Below, in pieces: positions 24,057 to 32,514 of a DNA stretch of 64,000 bases (position 1 is its first letter; each line of letters starts with the position of its first letter). The notes beneath the pieces were generated by a model. The model was not told the origin of the DNA. It saw nothing but the letters and a program-made list of their open reading frames with translations, and did not search any database. Position numbers and translations under genes: made by a program. Origin of the DNA: DATARR01 sp044868005 (GTDB lineage: Bacteria; Acidobacteriota; Thermoanaerobaculia; Multivoradales; UBA5704); NCBI GenBank assembly GCA_044868005.1, contig JBIOVX010000237.1, positions 5,782 through 69,781 of the forward strand, in the 5' to 3' direction.

Positions 24057-25766
24057 GTGAGGAAGTCGCCGGAACCGCCAGGAAAGACGAACGGCCGCAG
24101 CGGTGAAGTTACCGCGCTGCTGGCGGCGGCGCGCGCGGTGCTGGAGGACGGCGCCTTCGCCGACGCGGCGCGAGTGGTCCTGGGGGCATGCAAGACGATA
24201 CTCGGCGCCGACGCCGGCCTCGTCGCCGTGCGCGCGGCGGACGGCAAGGGCCTCGAAGTCGCCCTCCTCGATCCCGGCAGCCTCGAGCTCGGCTCCGCCG
24301 CCGGCTTGCCCGCGCCGCTCCGCCGCCTGAGCGCCCGCGCCTCCAAGGGCCGCCCCGTCTTCGCCAACGGCCTGTCGAAACGCACGGCGAAGAAGGCCCC
24401 TGCCGGCCGCCGCTCGGTCCCGGAGAGCGCGCTGCTCGCACCGATCATCATCGCCGGCGACGTGGCAGGGCTCCTCGGCCTGATCGACAGGCCCGGGGGC
24501 TTCTCTGCGGCCGACTGCGAGCTCGCCGAGGCCTCTGCCGAGATGATCGCCGTGGCGATGCTCAGGGACGAGGCCGAGCAGCGCGCCCGGCACGTCGCCG
24601 ACGCCCTGCGCGAAGCGACCGTGGCGCTCACCCGCAGCCTCGACCGCGAGACCGTGTTGACGACCCTGCTCGACCGGCTGCGGCGGATGGTCCCTTTCGA
24701 CCGCGCCAGCGTCATGCTCGTCGAGGAGGCGTCGCGGGTTTCCATCCGCGCCGTCTTCGACGGCGACCGCGTCGTTCCCCTGACGCCGGAGGTGCGGCCG
24801 GAGTTCGATCCCTCCGATCATCCGATCGTCCACGGCATCTTGACGACCGGCACGGCGGTTCTGATTCCCGACCTCCGCGCCCATCCCGAGTGGAGCCTGC
24901 CGACGGATCGCTCGTCCGAAGCGAGCTGGATGGGGGTTCCGCTGTTCGCGCGTGGCGAAGTGGCCGGCTTGTTCTCGCTGTCCAAGCGCGAGCCCGGCTA
25001 CTTCAACGACGAGCACGTAAGGCTGGCCGAGGCGATGTCGTCCCAGGCTTCGGTGGCCGTGGAGAACGCGGTTCTCTTCGAGCAGATGCAGGCCTCGACG
25101 GTGCGCATGCAGGCGCTCTCGCGCCGGCTCGTCGAAGTGCAGGAAAGCGAGCGGCGCCACATTGCCCGCGAGCTTCACGACGAGGCGGGCCAGGCCCTGG
25201 TATCGCTGCGCTACGGACTCCGCTTGCTGGAGAGGGAGATCGGCGAGGGCGGCAGCGTTACCGAACGTGTGGCGGAGCTCGTGCAGAGGACCGATACCGT
25301 CATCGACAGCCTGCACCGTCTGGCCGCGGACCTGCGGCCGGTGAGCCTCGATCATCTGGGGCTCGAGGCGGCCCTCCGCCAGTACTCGCGGTCGGCGGGG
25401 TCCGAGCTCGGCCTCGCGGTCCGCTTCAAGTCGCGCGGGTTCACCGGCGCGCGTCTCCCGGCGGTGGTGGAGACGGATCTCTACCGCGTGGTCCAGGAGG
25501 CGATGACCAACGTCGTGCGCCACGCCCGCGCCACCCGGGTCGACGTGTTGGTGGAGCATCGCGGCGACCGGGTCATGGTGATGGTCGAGGACGACGGCGT
25601 CGGGTTCGCACCGGACCAGGTCCAGCGCGGGGATCACTTCGGTCTCCTGGGCATCAGGGAGCGAGCCGAGGCTCTGGGCGGCACCCTGACGCTGGAAAGC
25701 GCGCCCGGGGCAGGGACCACGGTCGTGGTGGAGGTGCCGAGTGCCGATCCGCATCCTGATCGCTGA
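24057..25766 (+). CDS. NarL-type sensor histidine kinase with two GAF domains
   Basis: 569-residue soluble sensor kinase. Two GAF modules (about 15-170 and 190-345) are followed by a HisKA_3 dimerisation domain with the phospho-acceptor in 'RHIARELHDEAGQAL' (about 375) and an HATPase_c domain (about 470-568) with 'VQEAMTNVVRHA', 'DDGVGF' and 'GLLGIRERA'. No membrane segment, so it senses a cytoplasmic ligand or redox state. GTG start with GAGGAAGG just upstream. Its end overlaps the response-regulator gene by 26 bases, so they are translationally coupled. Confidence 0.93.
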   Translation: MRKSPEPPGKTNGRSGEVTALLAAARAVLEDGAFADAARVVLGACKTILGADAGLVAVRAADGKGLEVALLDPGSLELGSAAGLPAPLRRLSARASKGRPVFANGLSKRTAKKAPAGRRSVPESALLAPIIIAGDVAGLLGLIDRPGGFSAADCELAEASAEMIAVAMLRDEAEQRARHVADALREATVALTRSLDRETVLTTLLDRLRRMVPFDRASVMLVEEASRVSIRAVFDGDRVVPLTPEVRPEFDPSDHPIVHGILTTGTAVLIPDLRAHPEWSLPTDRSSEASWMGVPLFARGEVAGLFSLSKREPGYFNDEHVRLAEAMSSQASVAVENAVLFEQMQASTVRMQALSRRLVEVQESERRHIARELHDEAGQALVSLRYGLRLLEREIGEGGSVTERVAELVQRTDTVIDSLHRLAADLRPVSLDHLGLEAALRQYSRSAGSELGLAVRFKSRGFTGARLPAVVETDLYRVVQEAMTNVVRHARATRVDVLVEHRGDRVMVMVEDDGVGFAPDQVQRGDHFGLLGIRERAEALGGTLTLESAPGAGTTVVVEVPSADPHPDR

Positions 25767-26379
25767 CGACCATGCCGTCGTCCGGTCCGGTCTCCGGGCC
25801 CTGCTCCGCGCCGATCCCGAGCTCGAGGTTGTCGGCGAGGCGGAAGATGGTGTGGAGACGCTGCGCCTCGCCGAGACGCTGCACCCCGACACGGTCCTGC
25901 TCGACATCACCATGCCCCCCGAGAACGGCATCGAGACGGCGAAGCGGCTGAAGGAAAAGCACCCGGAGCTCATCGTGCTGTTCCTCACCATGCACGAGGA
26001 CGAGAGCCTGCTGCACGAAGCGCTGCGCGCCGGCGCCTCCGGCTACGTGATCAAGCGGGCCGAGGAGTCCGAGATCATCCAGGCGATCCACGCGGCGAGC
26101 CGCGGCGACATCTACGTGCATCCCGCGATGACCCGTGCGCTCCTTCACCAGCCCGTCACGACGGAGCACCGGCGCGGGTCGCCGGTGGATGCGCTGACCC
26201 CCCGCGAGCTCGACGTCCTGCGCCTGCTCGCCAAGGGCAACACCAACCGGCAGATCGCCAGCCTGCTCGGCCTCTCGGTGCGCACCGTCGAGAACCACCG
26301 CGCCAACCTGATGGGCAAGCTCGGGCTGGTCAGCCGGGTCGAGCTGGTGAACTACGCCGAGGAGCACAACCTGCTCTGA
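25741..26379 (+). CDS. NarL/FixJ-family response regulator
   Basis: 212 residues: receiver domain (about 1-120) with phospho-Asp in 'VLLDITMPPENG' and Lys in 'VIKRAEE', then a LuxR-type helix-turn-helix (about 148-208) with 'LTPRELDVLRLLAKGNTNRQ' and 'RTVENHRANLM'. Cognate partner of the kinase whose 3' end it overlaps. GTG start. The ice-binding-like gene begins 54 bases downstream on the same strand, so it is probably in this operon or a direct target. Confidence 0.95.
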   Translation: MPIRILIADDHAVVRSGLRALLRADPELEVVGEAEDGVETLRLAETLHPDTVLLDITMPPENGIETAKRLKEKHPELIVLFLTMHEDESLLHEALRAGASGYVIKRAEESEIIQAIHAASRGDIYVHPAMTRALLHQPVTTEHRRGSPVDALTPRELDVLRLLAKGNTNRQIASLLGLSVRTVENHRANLMGKLGLVSRVELVNYAEEHNLL

Positions 26380-26433
26380 ATACACGGAGAGTCGAGTATG
26401 ATTTCTACGCAACCCCCGAAGGGAGGATCCAAA

Positions 26434-27258
26434 ATGAAGCGAACGCACTTCGGTCTCCTGGGCGTATTCGGCGGATTCGCAGCGCTTCTCTACGGCCCTT
26501 TCCCGGCGGTAGCCCAGACAGCACCGCCACTGGGCGTGGCGCAGCAGTTTTCGGTCTTGGGCAACTCGGGAGTGACTGGCTCCACCGGCGTGGGCACCGT
26601 GGTCGCTGGAGACGTCGGTTCTTCTCCAACTGCCTCGATCTCGAACTTTCCACCTTCGAGCGTGACTCCTCCGTTCACCCTGCACCTCACGAATGACTTG
26701 ATCGTGCAGCAGGCTCATACCGATGCCATCGCCGCCTACACCTTTCTCGCCGCTCAGGGGCCCGGCACGGTGCTCGCCGCGCAACTGGACGGAGCCGTGC
26801 TCACCTCAGGCATCTATTCCTTCGCGGGAGGAGCGGCCGATCTGGCGGCCCTCGGAACCCTGACTCTCAACGGTCCAGGGGTCTTCGTTTTCCAGGTGGA
26901 CAGCGCGCTCACCGCCAACGTCGGCTCGAATGTCATTGGTACGGCTGACCCTTGCAACGTGTTCTGGCGGGTTGGCACTTCCGCTACCCTCAATGGAATC
27001 AGCTTTCGTGGCAACGTCATCGCGGATGCAAGCATCACCGTGGGGTCCGGTTCCAACGTAACCGGTAGGGCCCTAGCAGGCACAGGTCCGACGGGTGCGG
27101 TGACGATGGCGGGCGCCGGCGGCAACACGATCGGGGGCTGCGCCTCCGCCGCGGCTGCGCCCGTTCTCATTCCGGCGCTCGATCTGGCCGGAATGGCGAT
27201 TCTCATCGTCCTGCTCGCCGGAGCCGGCCTGTTTGTTGTGCACAGGCTCTCCGTCTAG
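26434..27258 (+). CDS. Ice-binding-like (DUF3494) protein with IPTL-type C-terminal anchor
   Basis: 274-residue exported protein. Signal peptide, then a DUF3494 ice-binding-like beta helix: 'LGVAQQFSVLGNSGVTG', 'AYTFLAAQGPGTVLAAQLDG' and 'VFWRVGTSATLNG' are its landmarks. The end has 'IPALDLAGMAILIVLLAGAG' followed by a basic tail, which matches the IPTL-CTERM sorting signal found on this type of protein. The DUF3494 fold is an adhesin-like scaffold; in non-polar bacteria it need not bind ice. GGGAGG before the ATG at 26434 decides the start over an in-frame ATG at 26398. It is ended by a hairpin at 27271. Confidence 0.88.
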   Translation: MKRTHFGLLGVFGGFAALLYGPFPAVAQTAPPLGVAQQFSVLGNSGVTGSTGVGTVVAGDVGSSPTASISNFPPSSVTPPFTLHLTNDLIVQQAHTDAIAAYTFLAAQGPGTVLAAQLDGAVLTSGIYSFAGGAADLAALGTLTLNGPGVFVFQVDSALTANVGSNVIGTADPCNVFWRVGTSATLNGISFRGNVIADASITVGSGSNVTGRALAGTGPTGAVTMAGAGGNTIGGCASAAAAPVLIPALDLAGMAILIVLLAGAGLFVVHRLSV

Positions 27259-27270
27259 CGAGAAGCCAGC

Positions 27271-27298
27271 GGCCCGCCCGGGTTGCCCCGAGCGGGCC
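27271..27298. terminator. Bidirectional hairpin terminator
   Basis: GGCCCGC...GCGGGCC stem with a 14-base loop region, between the stops of the convergent ice-binding-like and BON-domain genes. No T run follows, so it may only slow polymerase or protect 3' ends. Confidence 0.5.
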
Positions 27299-27328
27299 CT
27301 ATATCCTGCACGCCCTCGCAAGGAAGAC

Positions 27329-27883
27329 TCAAGCCTTGTGAACGGCGAGAACCTTGGTCACGCCTGTGACGTATTTGATGGCCTCGGCCGCCTTTGCGCG
27401 TCGCGCGGCGGTGAAATCTGAGCCGAACCTGAGCGTCACCACGCCGTTGGCGGCCTCGGTACCGATCTTGAATCCGTCCTCGCCCATCTTTCTGACCAAC
27501 GCAAGACGGACCCGCGTCGCGAGGACGGCATCCTTCACCTCGGCCTCGGCTTCACCGGCTGCAACACCCGCCTTGTCGGGATTCTCCACGCTGGCTTCGA
27601 GGAGGATGTCGTTCTGCACGCTGGCCACGCCGTCGACCGACTTGGCGATCGTCCCGGCGAGCTCGCGGGTCTCGCGCTTGTCGACCGTACCTTTGAGCAT
27701 CAGGGCTCCGGCGTTGGAATCGACGTCCACGTGCAAGCCGTCGGTGCCCAGTTTGTTGAGCAGAGCGAGCTTGACGTTCAGCGCAGTGGTCCAATCCGCC
27801 TGGTTGTCCGCGGCGTTCGCCGCGGTGCCACCGATCAGCACCGCGCCGATCAAAACTGCCTTTAGAAGCGTCTTCATTTTCAT
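27329..27883 (-). CDS. Periplasmic two-BON-domain protein
   Basis: 184 residues with a signal peptide ending 'AANAADN'. Two BON domains: about 30-95 ('VDVDSNAGALMLKGTVDKRE' and 'VASVQNDI') and about 115-184 ('IGTEAANGVVTLRFG', 'VTGVTKVLAV'). BON proteins (OsmY type) bind phospholipid and support the envelope under osmotic stress. Its 71-base leader is a mirrored copy of the leader of the next gene, so both are likely switched together. GAAAGGA lies about ten bases before the ATG; a second ATG two codons in is also possible. Confidence 0.88.
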   Translation of the reverse strand: MKMKTLLKAVLIGAVLIGGTAANAADNQADWTTALNVKLALLNKLGTDGLHVDVDSNAGALMLKGTVDKRETRELAGTIAKSVDGVASVQNDILLEASVENPDKAGVAAGEAEAEVKDAVLATRVRLALVRKMGEDGFKIGTEAANGVVTLRFGSDFTAARRAKAAEAIKYVTGVTKVLAVHKA

Positions 27884-28083
27884 GAGCTACCGTCCTTTCA
27901 GGAACGGTCTCCAATTTAGCCCTTTGATCTCCGAACGGTAAGAGCACTTACTACCCGGGAGCACCCGCCGCAAAGCGGGTAGAAACTACGGGCGCCGGCA
28001 TCCCGAGTCCCGCGTAGTAAGTGCTCTTCCCGGCGAGGGATCAAAGGACTAGGTTGAGGACGTTGGTGAAAGGACGGTACCGC
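27884..28083. promoter_or_regulatory. Divergent promoter region with mirror-image leaders
   Basis: The 71 bases before the BON gene (27884-27954, minus) and the 70 before the small secreted gene (28014-28083, plus) are homologous when each is read towards its gene. Both begin GTAGTAAGTGCTCTT, contain GATCAAAGG, and end TGAAAGGACGGTA just before the ATG; about 55 of 71 positions agree. The 59-base centre holds a hairpin ACCCGC-CGCAAA-GCGGGT (27963-27980) and the site GTAGAAACTAC (27979-27989). Both transcripts therefore probably share regulator and leader. Confidence 0.8.
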
Positions 28084-28356
28084 ATGAGACGAACTGCAAT
28101 GTTGGCCCTGCTGGCGGCAATCGTCGCCGGCGCGGCTTATGGCCAGGCTGACCGCTATGGCGGTCCGCCCGGCGCCCGCGACCCGAACGACGCCTACTGG
28201 CCCCAGCCGGACGCTTCCTACGATCGTCAGCCGGACTATGTCTACGACCGCGACGGGGCTCTAGGCATCGACGTCGGCTTCTTCTACGGCTGGACGTTGT
28301 TCGAAACGCAGTCCACGGCCGTCAGGCCGCCCATGGTGGCGCCGCGACCGTTCTGA
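28084..28356 (+). CDS. Small secreted Tyr/Asp/Pro-rich protein
   Basis: 90 residues from the ATG at 28084, preceded by GAAAGGA in the mirrored leader. Signal peptide ends at 'AAYGQ'. The mature chain is short and rich in Tyr, Asp and Pro ('DPNDAYWPQPDASYDRQ'), then 'IDVGFFYGWTLF', a short hydrophobic strand. No domain is recognised. Its leader is a copy of the BON gene's leader, so it is likely an envelope stress protein. A longer frame opens at 28021 but would lie within the shared leader. Confidence 0.65.
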   Translation: MRRTAMLALLAAIVAGAAYGQADRYGGPPGARDPNDAYWPQPDASYDRQPDYVYDRDGALGIDVGFFYGWTLFETQSTAVRPPMVAPRPF

Positions 28357-28392
28357 TTCGGTTCACCAGCGGGCCGGGCTGTCGACGCCCGT

Positions 28393-29205
28393 CTACCGGC
28401 TCGGGATCGCCAGGTACTGCCCCGCCTTCACGCGGGAGGAGCGCAAGCCGTTGGCCTGCTTGAGACGGCTGACGCTCACGCCGTTGCGCCGGGCGAGGTC
28501 CCAGAGGGTGTCGCCGCGCCCGACGCGCACCTTCCGGCTGCGGCTCGAGGCGAGGACGGTCTTGCTCTTGCTCGACCGGCTGCTCGTCGCCCTGGTGATC
28601 TGGATGGTCTGCTCCTTGCCGATGTACCGCATGTAGGGATCGGGATAGAGCGTGACGTGGTAGTGCGGCGGATGCTGCTCGCGCGTGGCCTCCAGGACCT
28701 GCCGGCCCTCGAGGTACAGCAGCGTCTCTTCCAGCCATCGCCGGCAGGAGGCGCGGGAGCTGCGCCGCAGGTCCGCCGCCATTCCCGTGGGATGGACCGA
28801 GAGATGCGAGGCGTTCGCCGGCTGGCGCGAGATCGGACGGGTGAGGCTGGTGACGACCAGGCGCTCGCCGCAGGCGCTGTGGTACTGGTCTCCCAGCCGC
28901 TCGACGAACACCTTGACCTCGGGCCGCGCGTAGGGGAAGGAGACGGAACCTTTGGAGCCGGAGGCCAGCGCGTAGTCCGAGTTGCCGAGCAGGCGCACCA
29001 GCAGGCCGCGCTCGGCGAACTCCTGGACGCCCGAGGACGTGCGCAGATACGTGAAGTCGTGCTCGCGCGCCGCTTCGTTCTGGCGCAGCAGCGAGGAGCG
29101 CGAGCCCTTGAGGCTCTGGGCGTTGAGGATCGGTGTGGCCGCTAGGACCAGGATGAGGAACGGGACCGCGAGGCGGCGACGGCGAGCAGCAGCGTCTCTT
29201 TGCAT
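28393..29205 (-). CDS. DUF5715 (LAS-type peptidase-like) protein with LysM domain
   Basis: 270 residues. Signal peptide ending 'PILNAQ'. The central domain has 'SHLSVHPTGMAADL' and 'HPPHYHVTLYP', the His/Asp and His-x-His zinc pattern of LAS/M15-type peptidoglycan peptidases and DUF5715. The C-terminal LysM domain (about 225-268, 'VGRGDTLWDLARRNGVSV') binds peptidoglycan. It probably trims or remodels the cell wall. An ATG six codons upstream (29223) is the alternative start. It is convergent with the small secreted gene. Confidence 0.82.
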   Translation of the reverse strand: MQRDAAARRRRLAVPFLILVLAATPILNAQSLKGSRSSLLRQNEAAREHDFTYLRTSSGVQEFAERGLLVRLLGNSDYALASGSKGSVSFPYARPEVKVFVERLGDQYHSACGERLVVTSLTRPISRQPANASHLSVHPTGMAADLRRSSRASCRRWLEETLLYLEGRQVLEATREQHPPHYHVTLYPDPYMRYIGKEQTIQITRATSSRSSKSKTVLASSRSRKVRVGRGDTLWDLARRNGVSVSRLKQANGLRSSRVKAGQYLAIPSR

Positions 29206-29336
29206 GGGCGTGAGATACTCCATTCCAGTTGTGGCCCCATGCGCCTACGGCGCGTCAATGTAAGGTAATCGCCATTCCGGCCCGGAGAGGGTAGCATAAT
29301 TTTCCTCGATTTCAAGCCCCTTTACGCCCTTTTTTC

Positions 29337-30926
29337 TCAAATCCCCTGCAGCCGCCATCTTCGCCCCGCCACCGCGGCCGCGGCGAGCAGCGCGGTGACG
29401 GCGAGATACACCAGCGGCATGCCCTGCGCGAGGCCGGCCTCCGTCGATCCCAGGTAGTCCATGGCCGGCACGTGGTTCATCGGCCCGATGTACCAGACCA
29501 CGAGGTAGAGGATCTCGAACAGCTTGCTCGTGCCGCTCCAGACGCCCAGCGCCAGCGCGAAAGTCGGGATGAACAGCGCGCCGACCAGCCAGGCGCCGAC
29601 GCCGGCCAAGTCGCCCTTGACCAGGAAGTGGAGCGCCGCGCCGGAGCCGGTGAGCATGGCGAGGACCACTCCCGCCGCCCACGTCGCCGGGAGCTGGCGC
29701 AGCAGCGGGCGCGGCGCCGAGAAGAGGAGGCCGCCGGTGTCGAAGCGCGACTCCCGCGTGCCCAGCGGCGACCAGACCAGGATGGGCCAGATCCAGGCGA
29801 GCGGCAGGGCGATCTGCTTGACGGCGGGGAGCGGCGCCGCGAGGGTGGCGATGAACGTCCCGGCCGCTCCCGCCCACCACCACCAGCGCAGGCCCTTGAG
29901 CGCCAGCCTGAGCTCGGCGGCGAGCACGGCGACGAAGCGGAAGCGCATCGCTCCCGCCGGCACCGGCGTCAGGGTGGCGTGCGGCAGGGGAGCCGCCGGC
30001 GGCGCGGCCTCGACCGCTCCGCCGTTGGCGCCGCGGACCGCCTGCCGCCGCCGCCCGCCGCGCGATGGATCGAAACGGTCGAAGAGGAGCGCGGCGGCGA
30101 AGATCAGGCCGACCGCCACGAGAACCCAGGCGGCGCGGCCGGTCAAGGTGGCGGCCGTCCAGTCCATGCCCTCCCAGACGAACCGGCCAGCCTTGTCGCT
30201 GTGGTCGATGCCGCCCAGGACGAAGCCCTTCGGCTCCTGGCCGTAGGTGTGGCGGAAGGCGGCGGTCATGCTCCGGAAGACGGGTCCGAGCCCGAAGGCG
30301 TCCTGAACGGCGCTATGGCCGGTCTTGTCCGGAATGCCGATGGCCATCACCCCCGTCCAGGCGAAGAACCACACGACGTTGCCGAAGCCGCGGCGCAGGA
30401 ACGGCACGGTCTCGAAGAGCACCGCCGCCGCGGAGACCAGGGCCATCACCGGCAGCGAGAGGAAGAGGAACGGCAGCAGGAGTTTTCCAAGCCGCAAGTG
30501 CGAGTCCTCGGCCGCCGTGAGCTGGATCACCACCGCCGCCGCCGCCAGCACGGCCACCATCGCCGCCAGCACCGCGAAGTTGCTCGCCGCCTTGCCCGCG
30601 GCGTAGAGCGGCTTCGTCATCGGCGTCGTGGCCAGGATCTGACCCACGCCCGTCTGGCGGTCGCGGTCCACCGAGCCCTTGACGACATAGAAGCCGGCCA
30701 GGGAGAGGAACGTGTTGATCACCATCGCCATGGTGGTGCCGATCCAGGCGGAGTTGAAGACGCCGCGCGCGTCGCCCACCCAGATGCCGAGCTTGCCGGT
30801 GCCCACGAGCCAGCCGAGCCACACGGTGGCCGCCAGGGTCACCAGGAAGCTGTAGCGCCGCAGCCGCTCCAGGAAGTCGGCGCGCATCAAATGCCAGAAC
30901 GCCTGTCCCCGAGGGAAAGGATTCAT
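29337..30926 (-). CDS. ABC-2 type transporter permease
   Basis: 529-residue membrane subunit with two sets of about six helices, of the ABC-2 exporter group ('RQTGVGQILATTPMTKPLY' is the typical cytoplasmic segment after helix 2). The ATG overlaps the TGA of the ATPase gene by one base, so the two are translated together. The cargo cannot be inferred. Fused two-bundle permeases of this kind often work with a single ATPase as homodimeric or pseudo-dimeric exporters. A peptidase domain is not present. Confidence 0.85.
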   Translation of the reverse strand: MNPFPRGQAFWHLMRADFLERLRRYSFLVTLAATVWLGWLVGTGKLGIWVGDARGVFNSAWIGTTMAMVINTFLSLAGFYVVKGSVDRDRQTGVGQILATTPMTKPLYAAGKAASNFAVLAAMVAVLAAAAVVIQLTAAEDSHLRLGKLLLPFLFLSLPVMALVSAAAVLFETVPFLRRGFGNVVWFFAWTGVMAIGIPDKTGHSAVQDAFGLGPVFRSMTAAFRHTYGQEPKGFVLGGIDHSDKAGRFVWEGMDWTAATLTGRAAWVLVAVGLIFAAALLFDRFDPSRGGRRRQAVRGANGGAVEAAPPAAPLPHATLTPVPAGAMRFRFVAVLAAELRLALKGLRWWWWAGAAGTFIATLAAPLPAVKQIALPLAWIWPILVWSPLGTRESRFDTGGLLFSAPRPLLRQLPATWAAGVVLAMLTGSGAALHFLVKGDLAGVGAWLVGALFIPTFALALGVWSGTSKLFEILYLVVWYIGPMNHVPAMDYLGSTEAGLAQGMPLVYLAVTALLAAAAVAGRRWRLQGI

Positions 30927-31831
30927 CACGCCACCTCGCGGATGGCCGGCGTTGCGGCCGGAACGCGGCTGCCTTCGAGCACGGCGAGATAGGCGTCCTC
31001 GAGCGTCGGCGCGAGCGGCGTGGCCGCGGGGTCCGGCGGCACCGCCGAGACCACCCGCGCGTGCACGCCGTCGCTCCGGCGCACCGTGTTGCCGATCTTC
31101 CAATTCTCCCGCGCCGCCGGCAAGTCGGCGCTGGGCAGCACCCACTCCCAGACCGTTCCTTCGACGCCCGCGAGCAGCGCCTCGGGCTCGGCGTGGGTGA
31201 GCAGCCGGCCGCGGTCCAGGATCGCGATCTCGTTCGCCGCGGCCTCGACGTCCGACACGATGTGGGTGGAGAGGATGACGATGCGCTCGCCTCCCAGCTC
31301 CGAGAGGAGGTTGCGGAACCGCACGCGCTCCTCGGGATCGAGCCCCACCGTCGGCTCGTCCACGATCAGCAGCTTGGGATCGTTGAGCAGCGCTTGGGCG
31401 ATGCCGATGCGCTGCTTCATGCCTCCCGAGTAGCCGCCGAGCGGGCGTTTGCGCGCCTCGGTGAGGTTGACCAGCACGAGCAGCTCGTCGATTCGCCGCC
31501 GCGCGGCGCCGCCCGGCAGGCCTTTGACCGCCGCGAGGTACTCCAGGAACTCGACCGCCGTCAGGTTCGGATAGACGCCGAAGTCCTGCGGCAGGTAACC
31601 GAGCACCGAGCGCAGACTGTCCGGCGCCTTGGCGATGTCCTCGCCGTTCCAGCGCACGGTGCCTTCGGTCGGTTTCGTGATCGTCGCGAGGATCCGCATC
31701 AGCGTGGACTTCCCCGCGCCGTTCGGGCCGAGCAGGCCGAGCACGCCGGGGCCCAGCTCGAGCGTGAAATCGCGCAGGCCCCAGAAATCCCCTTTGTACC
31801 GCTTTCCCACTCCCTCGATCGTGAGCTTCAT
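30926..31831 (-). CDS. ABC transporter ATPase subunit (ABC-2 exporter)
   Basis: 301 residues with all ABC motifs: Walker A 'GPNGAGKST', signature 'YSGGMKQR', Walker B 'LLIVDEPTVGLD' and switch His in 'ILSTHIVSD'. The C-terminal about 80 residues form the extra regulatory domain seen in drug/lantibiotic-type exporter ATPases. GAGGAGG nine bases before the ATG at 31831 decides the start against an upstream in-frame ATG. Coupled to the permease by a one-base overlap. It is divergent from the VOC gene. Confidence 0.92.
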   Translation of the reverse strand: MKLTIEGVGKRYKGDFWGLRDFTLELGPGVLGLLGPNGAGKSTLMRILATITKPTEGTVRWNGEDIAKAPDSLRSVLGYLPQDFGVYPNLTAVEFLEYLAAVKGLPGGAARRRIDELLVLVNLTEARKRPLGGYSGGMKQRIGIAQALLNDPKLLIVDEPTVGLDPEERVRFRNLLSELGGERIVILSTHIVSDVEAAANEIAILDRGRLLTHAEPEALLAGVEGTVWEWVLPSADLPAARENWKIGNTVRRSDGVHARVVSAVPPDPAATPLAPTLEDAYLAVLEGSRVPAATPAIREVA

Positions 31832-31922
31832 GGCAAGGCCTCCTCGTCCAGGGACTTTACGCGAGGGAGCGATGGAAGTTACATTCCTGGGAGCGCCAGC
31901 GTCCTCGCCGGCTCTTTCTCCC

Positions 31923-32357
31923 ATGTTCAAAGTCCACCACCTCGATCACGTCGAGCTCTTCGTGCCGGACCGCCGCGCGGCCGCCGGATGGTATGAGCGG
32001 ACGCTGGGCCTCGCCGTCGTGCCGGAGTACGAGCACTGGGCGGAGGACCCGCGTGGCCCGCTGATGATCTCCAGCGACGGCGGCGGCACCAAGCTGGCTC
32101 TCTTCACCGGCGAGCCGCGCGGCGCCCGGCCCACCGCGGGCTTTCACCTCGTGGCGTTCCGTGTGGACGGACCTGGATTCCTGAGCTTTCTAGACCACGT
32201 CGAGAACGCGCCGGTCTTCGACGAGGCGGGCGAGGAAACGCGGACGCTGCAGCCGCGCGATCACGGCCAGGCCTTCTCGGTCTACTTCTGCGACCCTCAT
32301 GGACACCGCCTGGAGGTGACGACGTACGACGCGACGTACGTGCGCGAGAGACTGTAG
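31923..32357 (+). CDS. VOC-family (glyoxalase/bleomycin resistance-like) protein
   Basis: 144-residue single-subunit vicinal-oxygen-chelate protein. 'HHLDHVELFVPD' at the N-terminus and 'YFCDPHGHRLEVTTYD' at the C-terminus supply the paired metal ligands (His and Glu) of the fold. It could be a lyase, dioxygenase or resistance protein. ATG at 31923 matches the usual family start; an ATG at 31872 with GAGGGA before it would add 17 low-complexity residues and is possible. Confidence 0.8.
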   Translation: MFKVHHLDHVELFVPDRRAAAGWYERTLGLAVVPEYEHWAEDPRGPLMISSDGGGTKLALFTGEPRGARPTAGFHLVAFRVDGPGFLSFLDHVENAPVFDEAGEETRTLQPRDHGQAFSVYFCDPHGHRLEVTTYDATYVRERL

Positions 32358-32514
32358 GGGCGGAGCTAGCTTGCCCTTTACGCGAAATCTCCCGGCGCGC
32401 AATGAAGCTTGCGGAGAGAGCTGGCCTGCGCGAAACCCTTTTTGCAAGGCCCAGCATCTTGGGCCGGCCGGCTCGAAGGAAAACGTGGCAGGTCCGAGTC
32501 CTACCTAGGTAGGT

